NCBI RefSeq assembly: GCF_041053055.1
Contig: NZ_CP163443.1
Location: 558,001-622,000, forward strand
Origin: Streptomyces sp. R41
Lineage (GTDB): Bacteria > Actinomycetota > Actinomycetes > Streptomycetales > Streptomycetaceae
Length of the DNA: 64,000 nucleotides
Reading direction: 5' to 3'
The notes below the pieces were generated by a model, which worked only from the letters and a program-made list of their open reading frames with translations, did no database searches and was not told the DNA's origin. This document shows positions 25,657 to 34,479 of this stretch, piece by piece. Within the stretch, counting starts at the first letter, position 1, and each line of letters opens with the position of its first letter. Both the position numbers and the translations under genes were made by a program.

Positions 25657-26412
25657 ATGGTCATGCGCGAGGATGCGATCGTTGAGGCGGCCGCCGGAGT
25701 TCATCTGGTCCACGGCAGCAACACCAACTGGGTCGTCCTGACCGACGGCGACGCCGTCACCCTGATCGACACGGGGTACCCCGGCGACCGCCAGGAACTC
25801 CTCGCGTCGCTGCACGCGCTCGGCCACGCGCCCGAGGCCGTCAGCGCCGTGCTCATCACCCACGCGCACAACGACCACCTCGGCTCCGCCGAGTACCTCA
25901 GCGCCACGTACGGCATCCCGGTCCATCTGCACGAGGCGGAACTGCCGCACGCGCGCCGCGAGTTCCTCCAGCAGGTGAGCGTGGGGCAGGTGATGCGCCA
26001 GGCGTGGCGTCCCGGTGTGCTGCCGTGGGCGGTGCACGCCATCCGGTCGGGCGGGACCGCGGACGTCCACATGACCCGGCCCGAGGCGTTTGCGAAGGAG
26101 GGGCCGCTCGACCTGCCCGGCCGTCCGGTTCCGGTGCACACGCCGGGCCACACCGCGGGGCACTGCGTCTACCATCTGCCGGACGCCGGAATCCTGATCT
26201 CCGGTGACGCCCTGGTCAGCGGTCACCCGACCTCACGTGTACGTGGTCCGCAGCTGCTGCCCACGATGTTCGACGCGGATCGCGACGGCGCCCTCGCGTC
26301 ACTCGGGCGCATCGAAGCCCTCGGGGCAGATGTCCTGCTCCCCGGCCACGGTCCCGTGTACCGCGGCCCGGTGCGCGAGGCCGCGGAACACGCGCGGGAG
26401 CTGGCTAGCTGA
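25657..26412 (+). CDS. MBL-fold metallo-hydrolase
   Basis: 251 residues from the ATG at 25657; an ATG two codons later is equally possible, and neither has a strong ribosome site. Zinc-binding motif THAHNDHLGS (HxHxDH) near residue 66, then VPVHTPGHTAGHCVYHLPDAG with the third His, ILISGDAL with the bridging Asp, and PGHGPVYRGP at the end. Such single-domain proteins act as lactonases, glyoxalase II-like or thioester hydrolases; nothing fixes the substrate. The gene overlaps the convergent MerR gene by eight bases at the 3' ends. Confidence 0.85.
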   Translation: MVMREDAIVEAAAGVHLVHGSNTNWVVLTDGDAVTLIDTGYPGDRQELLASLHALGHAPEAVSAVLITHAHNDHLGSAEYLSATYGIPVHLHEAELPHARREFLQQVSVGQVMRQAWRPGVLPWAVHAIRSGGTADVHMTRPEAFAKEGPLDLPGRPVPVHTPGHTAGHCVYHLPDAGILISGDALVSGHPTSRVRGPQLLPTMFDADRDGALASLGRIEALGADVLLPGHGPVYRGPVREAAEHARELAS

Positions 26413-26779
26413 CGCGGTCCGGCTGAACCGCCGCCAGATAGGCCCGCAACGCGTCCCGGTTGCGGGCCAGACAGTCGATGCGGGCCTGGATGCGGTCGAT
26501 CTCGCCGCGCAGCAGCGCGGCGGTCTCCGGGGTCAGGCACTCGGGGTGGAGATGGATCTCCCCCGGGTCGGACAGGAACGGCAGGATGGCGCCGATGATC
26601 TCGGTGGTGAGTCCGGAGTCGAGCAGCCCCCGGATCTGCCGGACACACTGGACGGCAGAATCGCCGTACGCGCGATAGCCGTTGTCGGCCCGCTCGGGGT
26701 GGAGCAGACCCTGCTCCTCGTAATAGCGGAGCATCCGGGCCGGGACGCCGGTGCGGCGCGACAGTTCACCGATCTTCAT
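26405..26779 (-). CDS. MerR-family transcriptional regulator
   Basis: 124 residues. The N-terminal HTH reads MKIGELSRRTGVPARMLRYY EEQGLL; the dimerisation helix (EIDRIQARIDCLARNRDALR) follows. No Cys metal site is visible, so a small-molecule ligand is likelier than a metal. GGAG is 5 bases before the ATG. It is divergent from an MFS exporter gene, with a perfect 20-bp palindrome between them, so it very likely activates that gene in response to a drug-like compound. Confidence 0.88.
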   Translation of the reverse strand: MKIGELSRRTGVPARMLRYYEEQGLLHPERADNGYRAYGDSAVQCVRQIRGLLDSGLTTEIIGAILPFLSDPGEIHLHPECLTPETAALLRGEIDRIQARIDCLARNRDALRAYLAAVQPDRVS

Positions 26780-26837
26780 GGCTCTCCTCGGAGGGCGGGC
26801 GGGCTGGGCGGCCCACGCCGCCACTGTGCGGACGCGC

Positions 26838-26869
26838 TTGCCTTCACACTGATGTGAAGGTTTCAGCAT
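26838..26869 (+). promoter_or_regulatory. MerR-type promoter/operator
   Basis: The palindrome CCTTCACA-CTGA-TGTGAAGG (26841-26860) lies between a TTGCCT -35 (26838) and a weak -10 (CAGCAT, 26864-26869), giving a ~20-base spacer. MerR activators use such over-long spacers. The MFS start codon is only 7 bases past the -10 with no ribosome site, so its mRNA may be leaderless. Confidence 0.65.
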
Positions 26870-26875
26870 GGTCGC

Positions 26876-28117
26876 ATGTCCGTCGCATCGCCTGCCCACA
26901 GCACCGCTCTGCCCGCCGCCACGTTCCCGCTGTCGGGGCTGCTCGCCCTGTCCACGGCCGCCTTCACCGCCGTCATGACCGAGCTGCTGCCCGCGGGCCT
27001 GCTGCCGCGGATGGCTTCGGACCTGGGCGTCTCCGAGGGGCGCGTCGGGTTCCTGGTGACCGGTTACGCGCTCGCCTCCTTTCTCGCCGCCGTCCCGCTC
27101 ACGACGGCGCTGCGCGGTCTGCCGCGTCGCCAGGTACTGATCGGCACCCTCGTGGGCTTCGCCTGCGGCAACGCCGTCACCGCCGTGTCGTCCGCGTACG
27201 CGCTGACCTTCGTGGCCCGACTCGCGGCCGGGGGCATGGGCGGCACTCTGTGGGCGATGCTCGTCGGGTACGCGGCCCGGATGGTGCCGGCCGAGCGGCG
27301 CGGTCGCGCCATCGCGATCGTGCTGGCGGGGATCACCCTCGCGCTGTCGCTGGGCGTGCCCGCGGGCACCGCGCTGGCCGAAGCCCTGGGCTGGCGTGCG
27401 GCCTTCACCGCACTGACCGTGCTCGCCGTCCTGCTCGTGGGCTGGGTGCGGTGGCGGGTGCCGGGCTTCCCCGGTGAGGCGGCGGGCACCCGCGCGCCGC
27501 TGCACCGGGTCGCCGCGCTGCCGGGGATCGCGACCATCCTGTCCGTCACCTTGCTGCTGCTCCTGGGGCATCAGGTGATGTACACCTACGTCGCCCCGTT
27601 CGCGAACCATGTGGGGTTCGGCCACACCGGACTGGTCCTTCTGGTGTTTGGAATCGCCACCGTCGTCGGCATCTGGATCACCGGCGTACTCGTCGACGCG
27701 CACCTGCGCCGAACGCTGCTGACCGCGCTCGCCCTGATCGCCTGCGCCCTGCTCACGCTGGGGCTGTACGCCGCCGCGCCCGCCGTACTCCTCGTCTCCG
27801 TCGCCATGTGGGGCGCCGCGTTCGGCGGAGCGCCCACCCTCATCCAGACCGCGCTGGTCGACGCGTCCGGCCCGGCCGACGCGGACGTGGCCACATCGCT
27901 CCAGACGACCGTGTACAACGCGGGCATCGCGGCCGGTTCCCTCACCGGCGGGCTGGTCCTGGAGAGTTCGGGCGCGGGAGCACTCCCCTGGACGTCGCTC
28001 CCGCTGATCGCGGCCGCGCTGACCGTGGTGGCCGTGGGGCGCCGACGTGCCTTCCCCGCACGGCGCGCGGCCGAAGAGTCGTCCCGTCAGCGCCCCGGAT
28101 CAGGCTCGACCGGCTAG
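26876..28117 (+). CDS. MFS transporter, DHA1-type drug/sugar efflux
   Basis: 413 residues and 12 helices. MTELLPAGLLPRMASDLGVS in helix 1 and GYALASFLAAVPLTTALRGLPRRQVL with the loop 2-3 motif match the AraJ/YdhP/Cmx group of DHA1 efflux carriers. Start chosen at ATG 26876; the transcript may be leaderless. Divergent MerR gene is its probable activator. The stop codon overlaps that of the convergent acetyltransferase gene by three bases. Exports an unknown sugar-like or antibiotic compound. Confidence 0.87.
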   Translation: MSVASPAHSTALPAATFPLSGLLALSTAAFTAVMTELLPAGLLPRMASDLGVSEGRVGFLVTGYALASFLAAVPLTTALRGLPRRQVLIGTLVGFACGNAVTAVSSAYALTFVARLAAGGMGGTLWAMLVGYAARMVPAERRGRAIAIVLAGITLALSLGVPAGTALAEALGWRAAFTALTVLAVLLVGWVRWRVPGFPGEAAGTRAPLHRVAALPGIATILSVTLLLLLGHQVMYTYVAPFANHVGFGHTGLVLLVFGIATVVGIWITGVLVDAHLRRTLLTALALIACALLTLGLYAAAPAVLLVSVAMWGAAFGGAPTLIQTALVDASGPADADVATSLQTTVYNAGIAAGSLTGGLVLESSGAGALPWTSLPLIAAALTVVAVGRRRAFPARRAAEESSRQRPGSGSTG

Positions 28118-28968
28118 CCGAGCTCCAGCGTCGTGACGCCGTAGACGCGCTCCTGGGCGAACGGCCTGACCGGGCCCGTGTACATACGGGCCGTTTCGAA
28201 GGAGGGGGCGAGTCCGAGTTCCTCGACGAGAGCGATGCCCTCCGCGTTCGTCTCGGGGACGTCGATGGCGAGCTCGCTTCCGGCGGCGTCGGCGGACAGC
28301 GCCGAGAACAGCGCCCTGGCATCCGCGGCGGTGTCGGCGAACAGCGGCCCGATGCGCAGGGAGTCGCGGGCCGGGCGGATCACGGCGTAGCCGGTGAGGC
28401 GGCCACCCGCGAGACGGACGAAGGTGCGGTGGCCCGGCCCGGTCAGCCACCGCTCCAGGAAGCGCGGGCGATCGGCGGGACAACAGGCGCTGTCGTACGC
28501 CGTGATCGCAGCGAGGTCCGCCTCCTCGGCGGGCCGGACTCCCGACGGCGCCTGCCCCACGGGGGCGACTCCGCTGAAACGGACGGTGCGGTGGGCGAGT
28601 TCGAAGCCGGACTGGCGGTAGTTGTCCTGTTGCGCGACCACCCCGTCGAGGCCGACGGTGCGGCCGCCGGCACGGGCGAGGCCCGTCTTCCAGGTGGTGA
28701 GGCCATATCCGCGGCCACGCAGGTCGGGGCGTACGAGGTAGAAGCCCAGGAAGGCGTAGTCGGCGTCATAGTTGACCACCGAGACGGCCGAGACGGGTTC
28801 CCCGCCGATCCAGCCGATGAAGAAGCCCTCGGGGTCCTGGGCGAAGAAGCTCACGCTGTCCGACAGCCCGGGATTCCATCCCTCGTCCGCCGCCCATCCG
28901 CCGACCACCTTCCAGTCGTCGAGCGAAGCTCGCGAGACGACAAGGTCTTCAGGTCCCGGAGAGGTCAT
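28114..28968 (-). CDS. GNAT acetyltransferase with two domains
   Basis: 284 residues from the ATG at 28968, which has GGAG 7 bases upstream. Domain 1 has the acetyl-CoA motif LVRPDLRGRGYGLTTWKTGL (about residues 78-97). The C-terminal domain (about 150-284) is a degenerate acetyltransferase_18-like fold ending YGVTTLELG. Such paired-domain proteins are widespread and of unknown substrate. Confidence 0.78.
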   Translation of the reverse strand: MTSPGPEDLVVSRASLDDWKVVGGWAADEGWNPGLSDSVSFFAQDPEGFFIGWIGGEPVSAVSVVNYDADYAFLGFYLVRPDLRGRGYGLTTWKTGLARAGGRTVGLDGVVAQQDNYRQSGFELAHRTVRFSGVAPVGQAPSGVRPAEEADLAAITAYDSACCPADRPRFLERWLTGPGHRTFVRLAGGRLTGYAVIRPARDSLRIGPLFADTAADARALFSALSADAAGSELAIDVPETNAEGIALVEELGLAPSFETARMYTGPVRPFAQERVYGVTTLELG

Positions 28969-29162
28969 GTGGGCGCTCCATTCCATACGGGGTCGCTTCG
29001 GTGCGGTGGTCGGTCGCACCCGCAGCATCCTTCCCGATCTCCACACCGTTCGCAGCGGCAATCACCGGGCGTGGGAGGGGATTTGGCCAGGACCTCCCGT
29101 ACCTCTGGGCGGGTACCGGCTCCGGCAGCGCCGACCGCTCGTCCGGCCTAAGGTTGCCCTTC

Positions 29163-29699
29163 ATGAGCGTCGAACGCGTGACCTTGCGCCCCGTGGCCGA
29201 AGACGACCTGCCCGTCATGGAGCGGTTCCTGATGGAGCCGCAGACGGCCGAACCCTTCCAGTGGTTCGGCTGGTGGGACATCCGGCGCTGGCGGCGTCAG
29301 TGGGCGGAGACCGGCCTGATCACCGAGGAGTCGGGTCAGCTGATGGTCGTGCGGGACGACGAGCGACTGGGATTCGTCGCCTGGCGGAAGATCGTCTCCA
29401 GCCGGACCACGCACTACTGGAACATGGGGATCTGTCTGCTCCCGGAGGCGCGCGGCAAGGGCGTGGGGACCGAAGCCCAGCGGCAACTGGTCCGATACCT
29501 CTTCGCCCACACCCTCGTGATGCGCATCGAGGCCGACACCGAGTCGGACAACATCGCCGAGCAACGCGCCCTGGAGAAGGCCGGATTCACCCGCGAGGGC
29601 GTGCTGCGCAGCGTCGTGTTCCGCGACGGTCGGTGGCGCGACGGCGTGCGGTACAGCGTCCTGCGCCACGAGATTGACGCGGACGCGTCACGCGGTTAA
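29163..29699 (+). CDS. GNAT acetyltransferase (RimJ/RimL type)
   Basis: 178 residues. [20 protein letters not shown] is the classic RimL-type start; the acetyl-CoA loop is [21 protein letters not shown], and [19 protein letters not shown] the C-terminal signature. Family members acetylate protein N-termini, polyamines or small amines. The start is the ATG at 29163; a longer upstream frame overlaps the divergent gene and has no ribosome site. The GH76 gene follows 49 bases after its stop, separated by a LacI-type operator. Confidence 0.82.
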   Translation: MSVERVTLRPVAEDDLPVMERFLMEPQTAEPFQWFGWWDIRRWRRQWAETGLITEESGQLMVVRDDERLGFVAWRKIVSSRTTHYWNMGICLLPEARGKGVGTEAQRQLVRYLFAHTLVMRIEADTESDNIAEQRALEKAGFTREGVLRSVVFRDGRWRDGVRYSVLRHEIDADASRG

Positions 29700-29704
29700 T
29701 TTCC

Positions 29705-29716
29705 GAGAGCGCTCTC
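29705..29716. promoter_or_regulatory. LacI-type operator ahead of GH76
   Basis: GAGAGCGCTCTC is a perfect 12-bp palindrome with the central AGCGCT typical of Streptomyces LacI-family sugar repressors (for comparison, the CebR box). It lies 33 bases before the GH76 start codon. Confidence 0.65.
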
Positions 29717-29748
29717 ACTTTCCCTCTCGATCAGAGGTCGACCCGACG

Positions 29749-31212
29749 ATGACAACGTTGTCTCACTCGCGCTGTCTGCGAAGAGCCCTACCCCTCGTCC
29801 TCGCCGTCTCGGCGGGGTTCGCTCTCCCCCAGCCGTCCGCGGCCGCACCCACGGCGACCGTCTGCAACAAATACTGCGAAGCCCGCGACCCCGCCCTCTC
29901 CCCGCAGGACCGCACCCCGGTCTCCACCACCCTCTTCTCGCGCTCGCTCACGCTCCACTTCGACGACACGGACGCGATGGGCTGGGCGTCGCTGGACAAC
30001 GGCGGCCCCGGGGACGAGGTGTGGCTCGACCGTTCCTTCGACGGCGGCCGCACCTGGAGTTCGGGCAGCCGCCTCGGTGACACCACCGTGCCTGCGGGGC
30101 AACGGGGTTGGCGCACCCTCATGTACAACGTCGACGACTGGAACAACCACGGCGTCGGCGCCCTGCGCGCCTGCGGCAAGGCCGGCGACCGCAGCGACAT
30201 CGCGTGCACCGCCTGGGCGCGTACGACATGGAACGCGGGCGAGCGGCGTACGGCCGCCGCGACGGCCCAGATGATGTTCTACGACAACTCCACCGGCCTC
30301 TTCGCCACGACCGGCTGGTGGAACTCGGCGAACGCGCTCACCGCCCTGATCGACAACATCCGGGTCACCGGCATGGGCAGTTACCGGTACGCCGTCGCCG
30401 CCACCTACGATCGCCAACTGGGCGCGCAGGGAGGCCAGTTCCGCAACGACTACATCGACGACACCGGCTGGTGGGGACTCGCCTGGGTGGCGGCGTACGA
30501 CCTGACCGGCGACAGCCGCTATCTCGACACCGCGCGGGCCGACGCCGACCACATGGCCGCGTACTGGGACACGACGTGCGGCGGCGGGGTGTGGTGGAGC
30601 ACCGCGAAGACGTACAAGAACGCGATCGCCAACTCGCTCTACATCCAGCTCAACGCGGCCCTTCACAACCGCATCCCCGGCGACAGCGGCTACCTCGCGC
30701 GTGCCCGGGCCGGCTGGTCCTGGTTCCAGTCGACGGGCATGGTGAACTCCGCGCACCTGGTGAACGACGGCATCAGCCTGTCGACGTGTCGCAACAACGG
30801 CGGCACCGTGTGGTCGTACAACCAGGGCGTACTCCTCGGAGCGCTCACCGAGCTGAACCGCGCGACCGGCGACGACACGCCGCTCACCACGGCGCGCCAG
30901 ATCGCCGACGCGGCCACCACCTCGTCGGCGCTCAACACCGCCGACGGCATTCTGCGGGACCCCTGCGAGAACGGGGACTGCGGGGCGGACGGCCCGTCCT
31001 TCAAGGGCGCCCATGTGCGCGGCCTGGGCAAGCTCAACTCCGCTCTGCCCGACCATCCGTACACCGCGTATCTGAGGAGGCAGGCCGACGCGGCGTACGG
31101 CGGGGACCGCAACGCTCTCGATCAGTACGGTCTGCGCTGGTCAGGCCCCCTGGACCGGATCGACGCGGCCCGACAGCAGAGCGCTCTCGATCTGCTGAAC
31201 GCCGCCGGGTGA
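29749..31212 (+). CDS. Secreted GH76 endo-alpha-1,6-mannanase
   Basis: 487 residues with a Sec signal (cleavage after QPSAAA). The (alpha/alpha)6 domain starts near residue 180 ([18 protein letters not shown]). The catalytic Asp pair lies in [16 protein letters not shown] (Asp237-Asp238). [13 protein letters not shown] and [17 protein letters not shown] are family blocks. Residues 30-175 ([19 protein letters not shown]-like) form an N-terminal beta domain common in Streptomyces homologues. The enzyme cuts alpha-1,6-mannan backbones of fungal or yeast cell walls. A LacI-type operator is in the leader and a terminator follows. Confidence 0.87.
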   Translation: MTTLSHSRCLRRALPLVLAVSAGFALPQPSAAAPTATVCNKYCEARDPALSPQDRTPVSTTLFSRSLTLHFDDTDAMGWASLDNGGPGDEVWLDRSFDGGRTWSSGSRLGDTTVPAGQRGWRTLMYNVDDWNNHGVGALRACGKAGDRSDIACTAWARTTWNAGERRTAAATAQMMFYDNSTGLFATTGWWNSANALTALIDNIRVTGMGSYRYAVAATYDRQLGAQGGQFRNDYIDDTGWWGLAWVAAYDLTGDSRYLDTARADADHMAAYWDTTCGGGVWWSTAKTYKNAIANSLYIQLNAALHNRIPGDSGYLARARAGWSWFQSTGMVNSAHLVNDGISLSTCRNNGGTVWSYNQGVLLGALTELNRATGDDTPLTTARQIADAATTSSALNTADGILRDPCENGDCGADGPSFKGAHVRGLGKLNSALPDHPYTAYLRRQADAAYGGDRNALDQYGLRWSGPLDRIDAARQQSALDLLNAAG

Positions 31213-31224
31213 GGGAGCCGAGGA

Positions 31225-31254
31225 GGCCCCACCGGCCATGGGCCCGGTGGGGCC
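31225..31254. terminator. Bidirectional terminator
   Basis: Perfect 11-bp stem (GGCCCCACCGG 31225-31235; 31244-31254), loop of 8 bases, between the convergent GH76 and chaplin genes. Confidence 0.82.
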
Positions 31255-31277
31255 TTCCGTCCTCGGTGGGCCGTGGG

Positions 31278-31928
31278 TCAGCGCACCGCGGCGGGCCGGA
31301 ACCGCCGGTACAGGGCCACCCCGCCCAGGACGAGGGCCGCGCTCCCCGCGATCGCCGGGAGCGTCTGGTCCGCGCCGGTGTGCGCGAGCGAGGCCACCGT
31401 CTGCTGCGGGGCGTGCCGGGGCGCCTGGGGACGCGGGTACGCCTTGGTCGGGGCGGACGGCGTGGGGGCGGGCCCGACCGGGTGCTGAGGCACGCCGGAG
31501 GTGTTCGTGGACTCGTTGCCGATGGCCGCGTTGCCGAGACCGACCACGGTCACGGAGTTGCCGCTGACGTTCACCGGCGCATGCACCGGGAGCTGTACGT
31601 CGTTGCCCGAGAGCACGCCCGGCGAATCCTTTCCGCTGCCGTGCGCGACGGCACCGCCGCGCGTCCCGCCGGGCTCCCCGGCCGCGCCGCTCTTGTTGGC
31701 GCAGCTGTTGCCCGCGGCCGGGTTGAGCAGCCCGGCCACGTTCACGGTGTTGCCGCACACGTTCACGGGAACGTGCACCGGGAGCTGGATGGTGTTGCCG
31801 GAGATCAGCCCGGGCGAACCTGCCGCGGTGCCGTCAGCCCCGGAGTCGGCGTGCGCCGGCATGGTCACGGCCAGCGCGCCCGAGGCGGCGGCAGCGGCGA
31901 TCAAACCATTTCGGGTAACCCGATTCAT
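31278..31928 (-). CDS. Long chaplin with two chaplin domains and LAxTG sorting signal
   Basis: 216 residues: Sec signal (cleavage after MPAHA), chaplin domain 1 (SPGLISGNTIQLPVHVPVNV, then Cys-containing CGNTVNVAG and NSCAN), chaplin domain 2 (SPGVLSGNDVQLPVHAPVNV, SGNSVTVVGLGNAAIGN) and a Pro-rich linker. The C-terminus is LAHTG, a hydrophobic helix and RRFRP, the class E sortase signal. Long chaplins (ChpA-C type) are anchored to the cell wall and help erect aerial hyphae by forming amyloid surface films. Domain 1 has both Cys; domain 2 has none, which is unusual. GGAAGGCAGGGA precedes the ATG. Confidence 0.92.
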   Translation of the reverse strand: MNRVTRNGLIAAAAASGALAVTMPAHADSGADGTAAGSPGLISGNTIQLPVHVPVNVCGNTVNVAGLLNPAAGNSCANKSGAAGEPGGTRGGAVAHGSGKDSPGVLSGNDVQLPVHAPVNVSGNSVTVVGLGNAAIGNESTNTSGVPQHPVGPAPTPSAPTKAYPRPQAPRHAPQQTVASLAHTGADQTLPAIAGSAALVLGGVALYRRFRPAAVR

Positions 31929-32208
31929 AGGTTCCCTGCCTTCCAGACATGGTCGCGGGCACTCGCCCGCATGGCGTAAAACGCAGAAGAACCATCCGAG
32001 TTATGGCTTATCGGCCTTTCACTCCATCGAGCGTCACGGCTTTCGAACTGGCGCGCGAGGCCTGAGAGCGGGAGGCGGCCGGCGTGCGGGCGCGCAGGGT
32101 AAGGCACGACGGCCCGCTCCGCTCGCCCAGAGGCGTGGCCCCGGACCCGCGCTTATCGTGAGCGAGGGGGTATCGCCGGTCCACCGCCGGGGGTCCCTGG
32201 AGGCATGC

Positions 32209-33777
32209 ATGCTGTCCGTGCACCAACGCTGCGCGTTCGCCGGAGCCGCGACCGTGACCCTGGCCCTGCTGGCGGCCGGGCTGCCCGCGGTGGCGACGGC
32301 CGCCGACAGCCCGGATCTGTCCCGTTTCTACAGCCAGAAGATCACGTGGTCGGCGTGCAAGGGCGACGGGATGCCCAAGGATCTGCAGTGCGGGAAGGTG
32401 ACCGTCCCGCTGGACTACGCGCACCCCGGTGCCGGGACGCTCGACGTGGCGCTGGCCCGCTATCGGGCCACGGGCAAGTCGAGGGGTTCCGTGCTGCTGA
32501 ACTTCGGCGGCCCCGGAGTCGCGGGGATCAGCCAGCTCGCCCTTTCGGGCAAGGACTTCATGAGCCTGACGAACGGCTACGACGTGGTGACCTTCGACCC
32601 CCGCGGCGTCGGGCAGTCGTCACCCGTCAGCTGCGGCGAGGGCGCCGACGAGGCCTCCGCCGCGATCGACACCACCGCCGACAGCAGTGATCCGCAGGCC
32701 GCCCTCAAGGTCGTGAAGAAGGCCGCCGAGCTGTGCGCCAAGCACTCCGGTCCCGTACTGCCGCACATCGGCACGGTCAACGCCTCCCGGGACATGGACG
32801 TGATGCGCCAGGCGCTCGGCGACAAGAAGCTCAACTACCTCGGTTTCTCGTACGGGACCCGGCTGGGCGCGGTGTACGCGTCCCAGTTCCCCAAGAAGAC
32901 CGGCCGGCTGGTGTTCGACGGGGTGGACACGCTCACCGAACCGCTGTCCGAACAGGGACTGGTGAGCGCCGAGGCGCAGCAGACCGCCCTTGAGGACTTC
33001 CTCACCTGGTGCACGAAGGACATGGGCTGTCCGTTCGGGCAGGATCCGCGCAGCGCGCGACAGCAGGTCGTCCAGCTCGTCCACTCGCTCGACCAGGACC
33101 CGGTCCCGGCGGACCTCGGCCAGCAGTTCTCCGGCCAGGATCTCGTGGGTGCGATGAGCCAAGCGATGTACAGCAAGGAGTACTGGCCCACCCTCGAGCA
33201 GGCCCTCAAGCAACTCGTCCAGGACGGCGACACCCGCGGACTCACGCAGCTGTCCGGAGGCATCGCCTTCCCGGGCGCCTCCGCGGCGGCCCGACGGGAC
33301 GGCGGCCTCGTCGACGAGCAGGACATACCCATCGACAACCTTCCCGCCGCTCTGATGGCGATCAACTGCGCGGACGACCCCGACCGGCCCACCGCCGACC
33401 AGGTCACCAAGGACATCGACAAGCTGCGCGCCTCGTACGAGGAGGCGTCCCCCGTCTTCGGCCAGTTCCGGCTCACCCAGGTGCTGCTGTGCTACGGGCG
33501 CCCCAAGGGCACCGACTACATCCGCGACAAGGTGCGCGACGTCCACACCCCGAAGATGCTGCTCGTCGGAACGCGCGGCGACCCCGCGACCCCGTACCGC
33601 TGGACCATGGAGACCGCCAAACGGCTCGGCTCGTCGGCCGTCGTGCTCGACAACAAGGGCGAGGGGCACACCGGGTACACGTCCTCCAAGTGCGTGCATC
33701 AGAAGGTCGACGACTTCTTGCTGTACGGGTCCCTGCCGCACAGCGGCAGCTCGTGCGGGACGGAATCCGACCACTGA
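32209..33777 (+). CDS. Secreted alpha/beta-hydrolase, TAP-like (tripeptidyl aminopeptidase family S33)
   Basis: 522 residues. ATG at 32209 with GGAGG 5 bases upstream; Sec signal MLSVHQRCAFAGAATVTLAL with cleavage near ATAADS. Oxyanion region VLLNFGGPGVAG, nucleophile elbow GFSYGTRLGAV, catalytic Asp near VGTRGDPATPYRW and His in EGHTGYTSSKC. The C-terminal TAP-like domain is present. Enzymes of this family (SlpD/E-like, tripeptidyl aminopeptidase) trim tripeptides from secreted proteins; some are esterases. Two conserved Cys pairs fit a secreted protein. Not in an operon. Confidence 0.88.
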   Translation: MLSVHQRCAFAGAATVTLALLAAGLPAVATAADSPDLSRFYSQKITWSACKGDGMPKDLQCGKVTVPLDYAHPGAGTLDVALARYRATGKSRGSVLLNFGGPGVAGISQLALSGKDFMSLTNGYDVVTFDPRGVGQSSPVSCGEGADEASAAIDTTADSSDPQAALKVVKKAAELCAKHSGPVLPHIGTVNASRDMDVMRQALGDKKLNYLGFSYGTRLGAVYASQFPKKTGRLVFDGVDTLTEPLSEQGLVSAEAQQTALEDFLTWCTKDMGCPFGQDPRSARQQVVQLVHSLDQDPVPADLGQQFSGQDLVGAMSQAMYSKEYWPTLEQALKQLVQDGDTRGLTQLSGGIAFPGASAAARRDGGLVDEQDIPIDNLPAALMAINCADDPDRPTADQVTKDIDKLRASYEEASPVFGQFRLTQVLLCYGRPKGTDYIRDKVRDVHTPKMLLVGTRGDPATPYRWTMETAKRLGSSAVVLDNKGEGHTGYTSSKCVHQKVDDFLLYGSLPHSGSSCGTESDH

Positions 33778-33933
33778 ACCCGGGTGCCGCGTGCGGGCCG
33801 GGAGGGCCACAACCGCGTAACACGGACAACTCGGCTACAACCCCTTGTGCACCCCGGCCGTCACACTGAGCAGGCGTCGCCGCGACCGGGCACGCCGTAC
33901 CCGCATGTGACCACACCAGGGGGAACTCCACCG

Positions 33934-34479
33934 ATGCGCATCCGAACCGTTCTCGGCCTTTCGACCGCCGCCACCGCACTCCTGCTCACCGTGCCGCAGA
34001 GCGGCTCGGCGGCACCCCAGCCCACGAACGCCGCCACCCGGCCCACGCAGGCCGCTCTGCCCGCGAAGTGCGCGGAGAAGGCGCTCAAGCTGCGGGCCGA
34101 GCAGTCCGCGGACCCCGCCGTCGTGCACATCAGCGTCACCAACCGCTCCACTCGCGCCTGCACGGTCGACCGCATCCCCACCGTCACCTTCGGCGACCTC
34201 GACGGCGCCGCCCTGCCGACACCCGCGGGGGACAGCGGACCGTACCGGATCGGCGCGGGCAGGACGGCGTACGCGGCCGTCCGGACGATCGCCGACCCGG
34301 CCGACCCGGAGGCCCGCCGGGTGGGCTCCATCGGGGTCTCCGCGAACCCGGCGTACGCCGGACGGTCCTTCACCGCGAAGGAGCTGGGCGCCGGTGACGC
34401 CGTCCTCGTGTGGGAGCCGGTGACGACATGGTGGAAGTCGTCCGTGGCCGCCGCGGACAGGGCGCTCGGGCTCAGCTGA
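33934..34479 (+). CDS. Secreted DUF4232-like protein
   Basis: 181 residues with a Sec signal (cleavage near SGSAAPQ). The mature part (KCAEKALKLRAEQSADPAVV ... TNRSTRACTVDRIPTVTFGD ... YRIGAGRTAYAAVRT) matches the single beta-sandwich of DUF4232 secreted actinobacterial proteins, whose function is unknown. Two Cys are likely to be paired. AGGGGGAA lies upstream of the ATG. The last eight bases overlap the convergent asnB gene, so transcripts may collide. Confidence 0.72.
   Translation: MRIRTVLGLSTAATALLLTVPQSGSAAPQPTNAATRPTQAALPAKCAEKALKLRAEQSADPAVVHISVTNRSTRACTVDRIPTVTFGDLDGAALPTPAGDSGPYRIGAGRTAYAAVRTIADPADPEARRVGSIGVSANPAYAGRSFTAKELGAGDAVLVWEPVTTWWKSSVAAADRALGLS

Noticed and set aside
31178..31187. 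Second AGAGCGCTCT palindrome, resembling the GH76 operator
   Set aside because: It lies in the last codons of the GH76 gene (Gln-Ser-Ala-Leu), far from any promoter, and is explained by codon use.
34472..34479. Overlap of DUF4232 and asnB as a sign of misannotation
   Set aside because: Both C-termini are conserved-looking; an 8-base convergent overlap is ordinary in Streptomyces.
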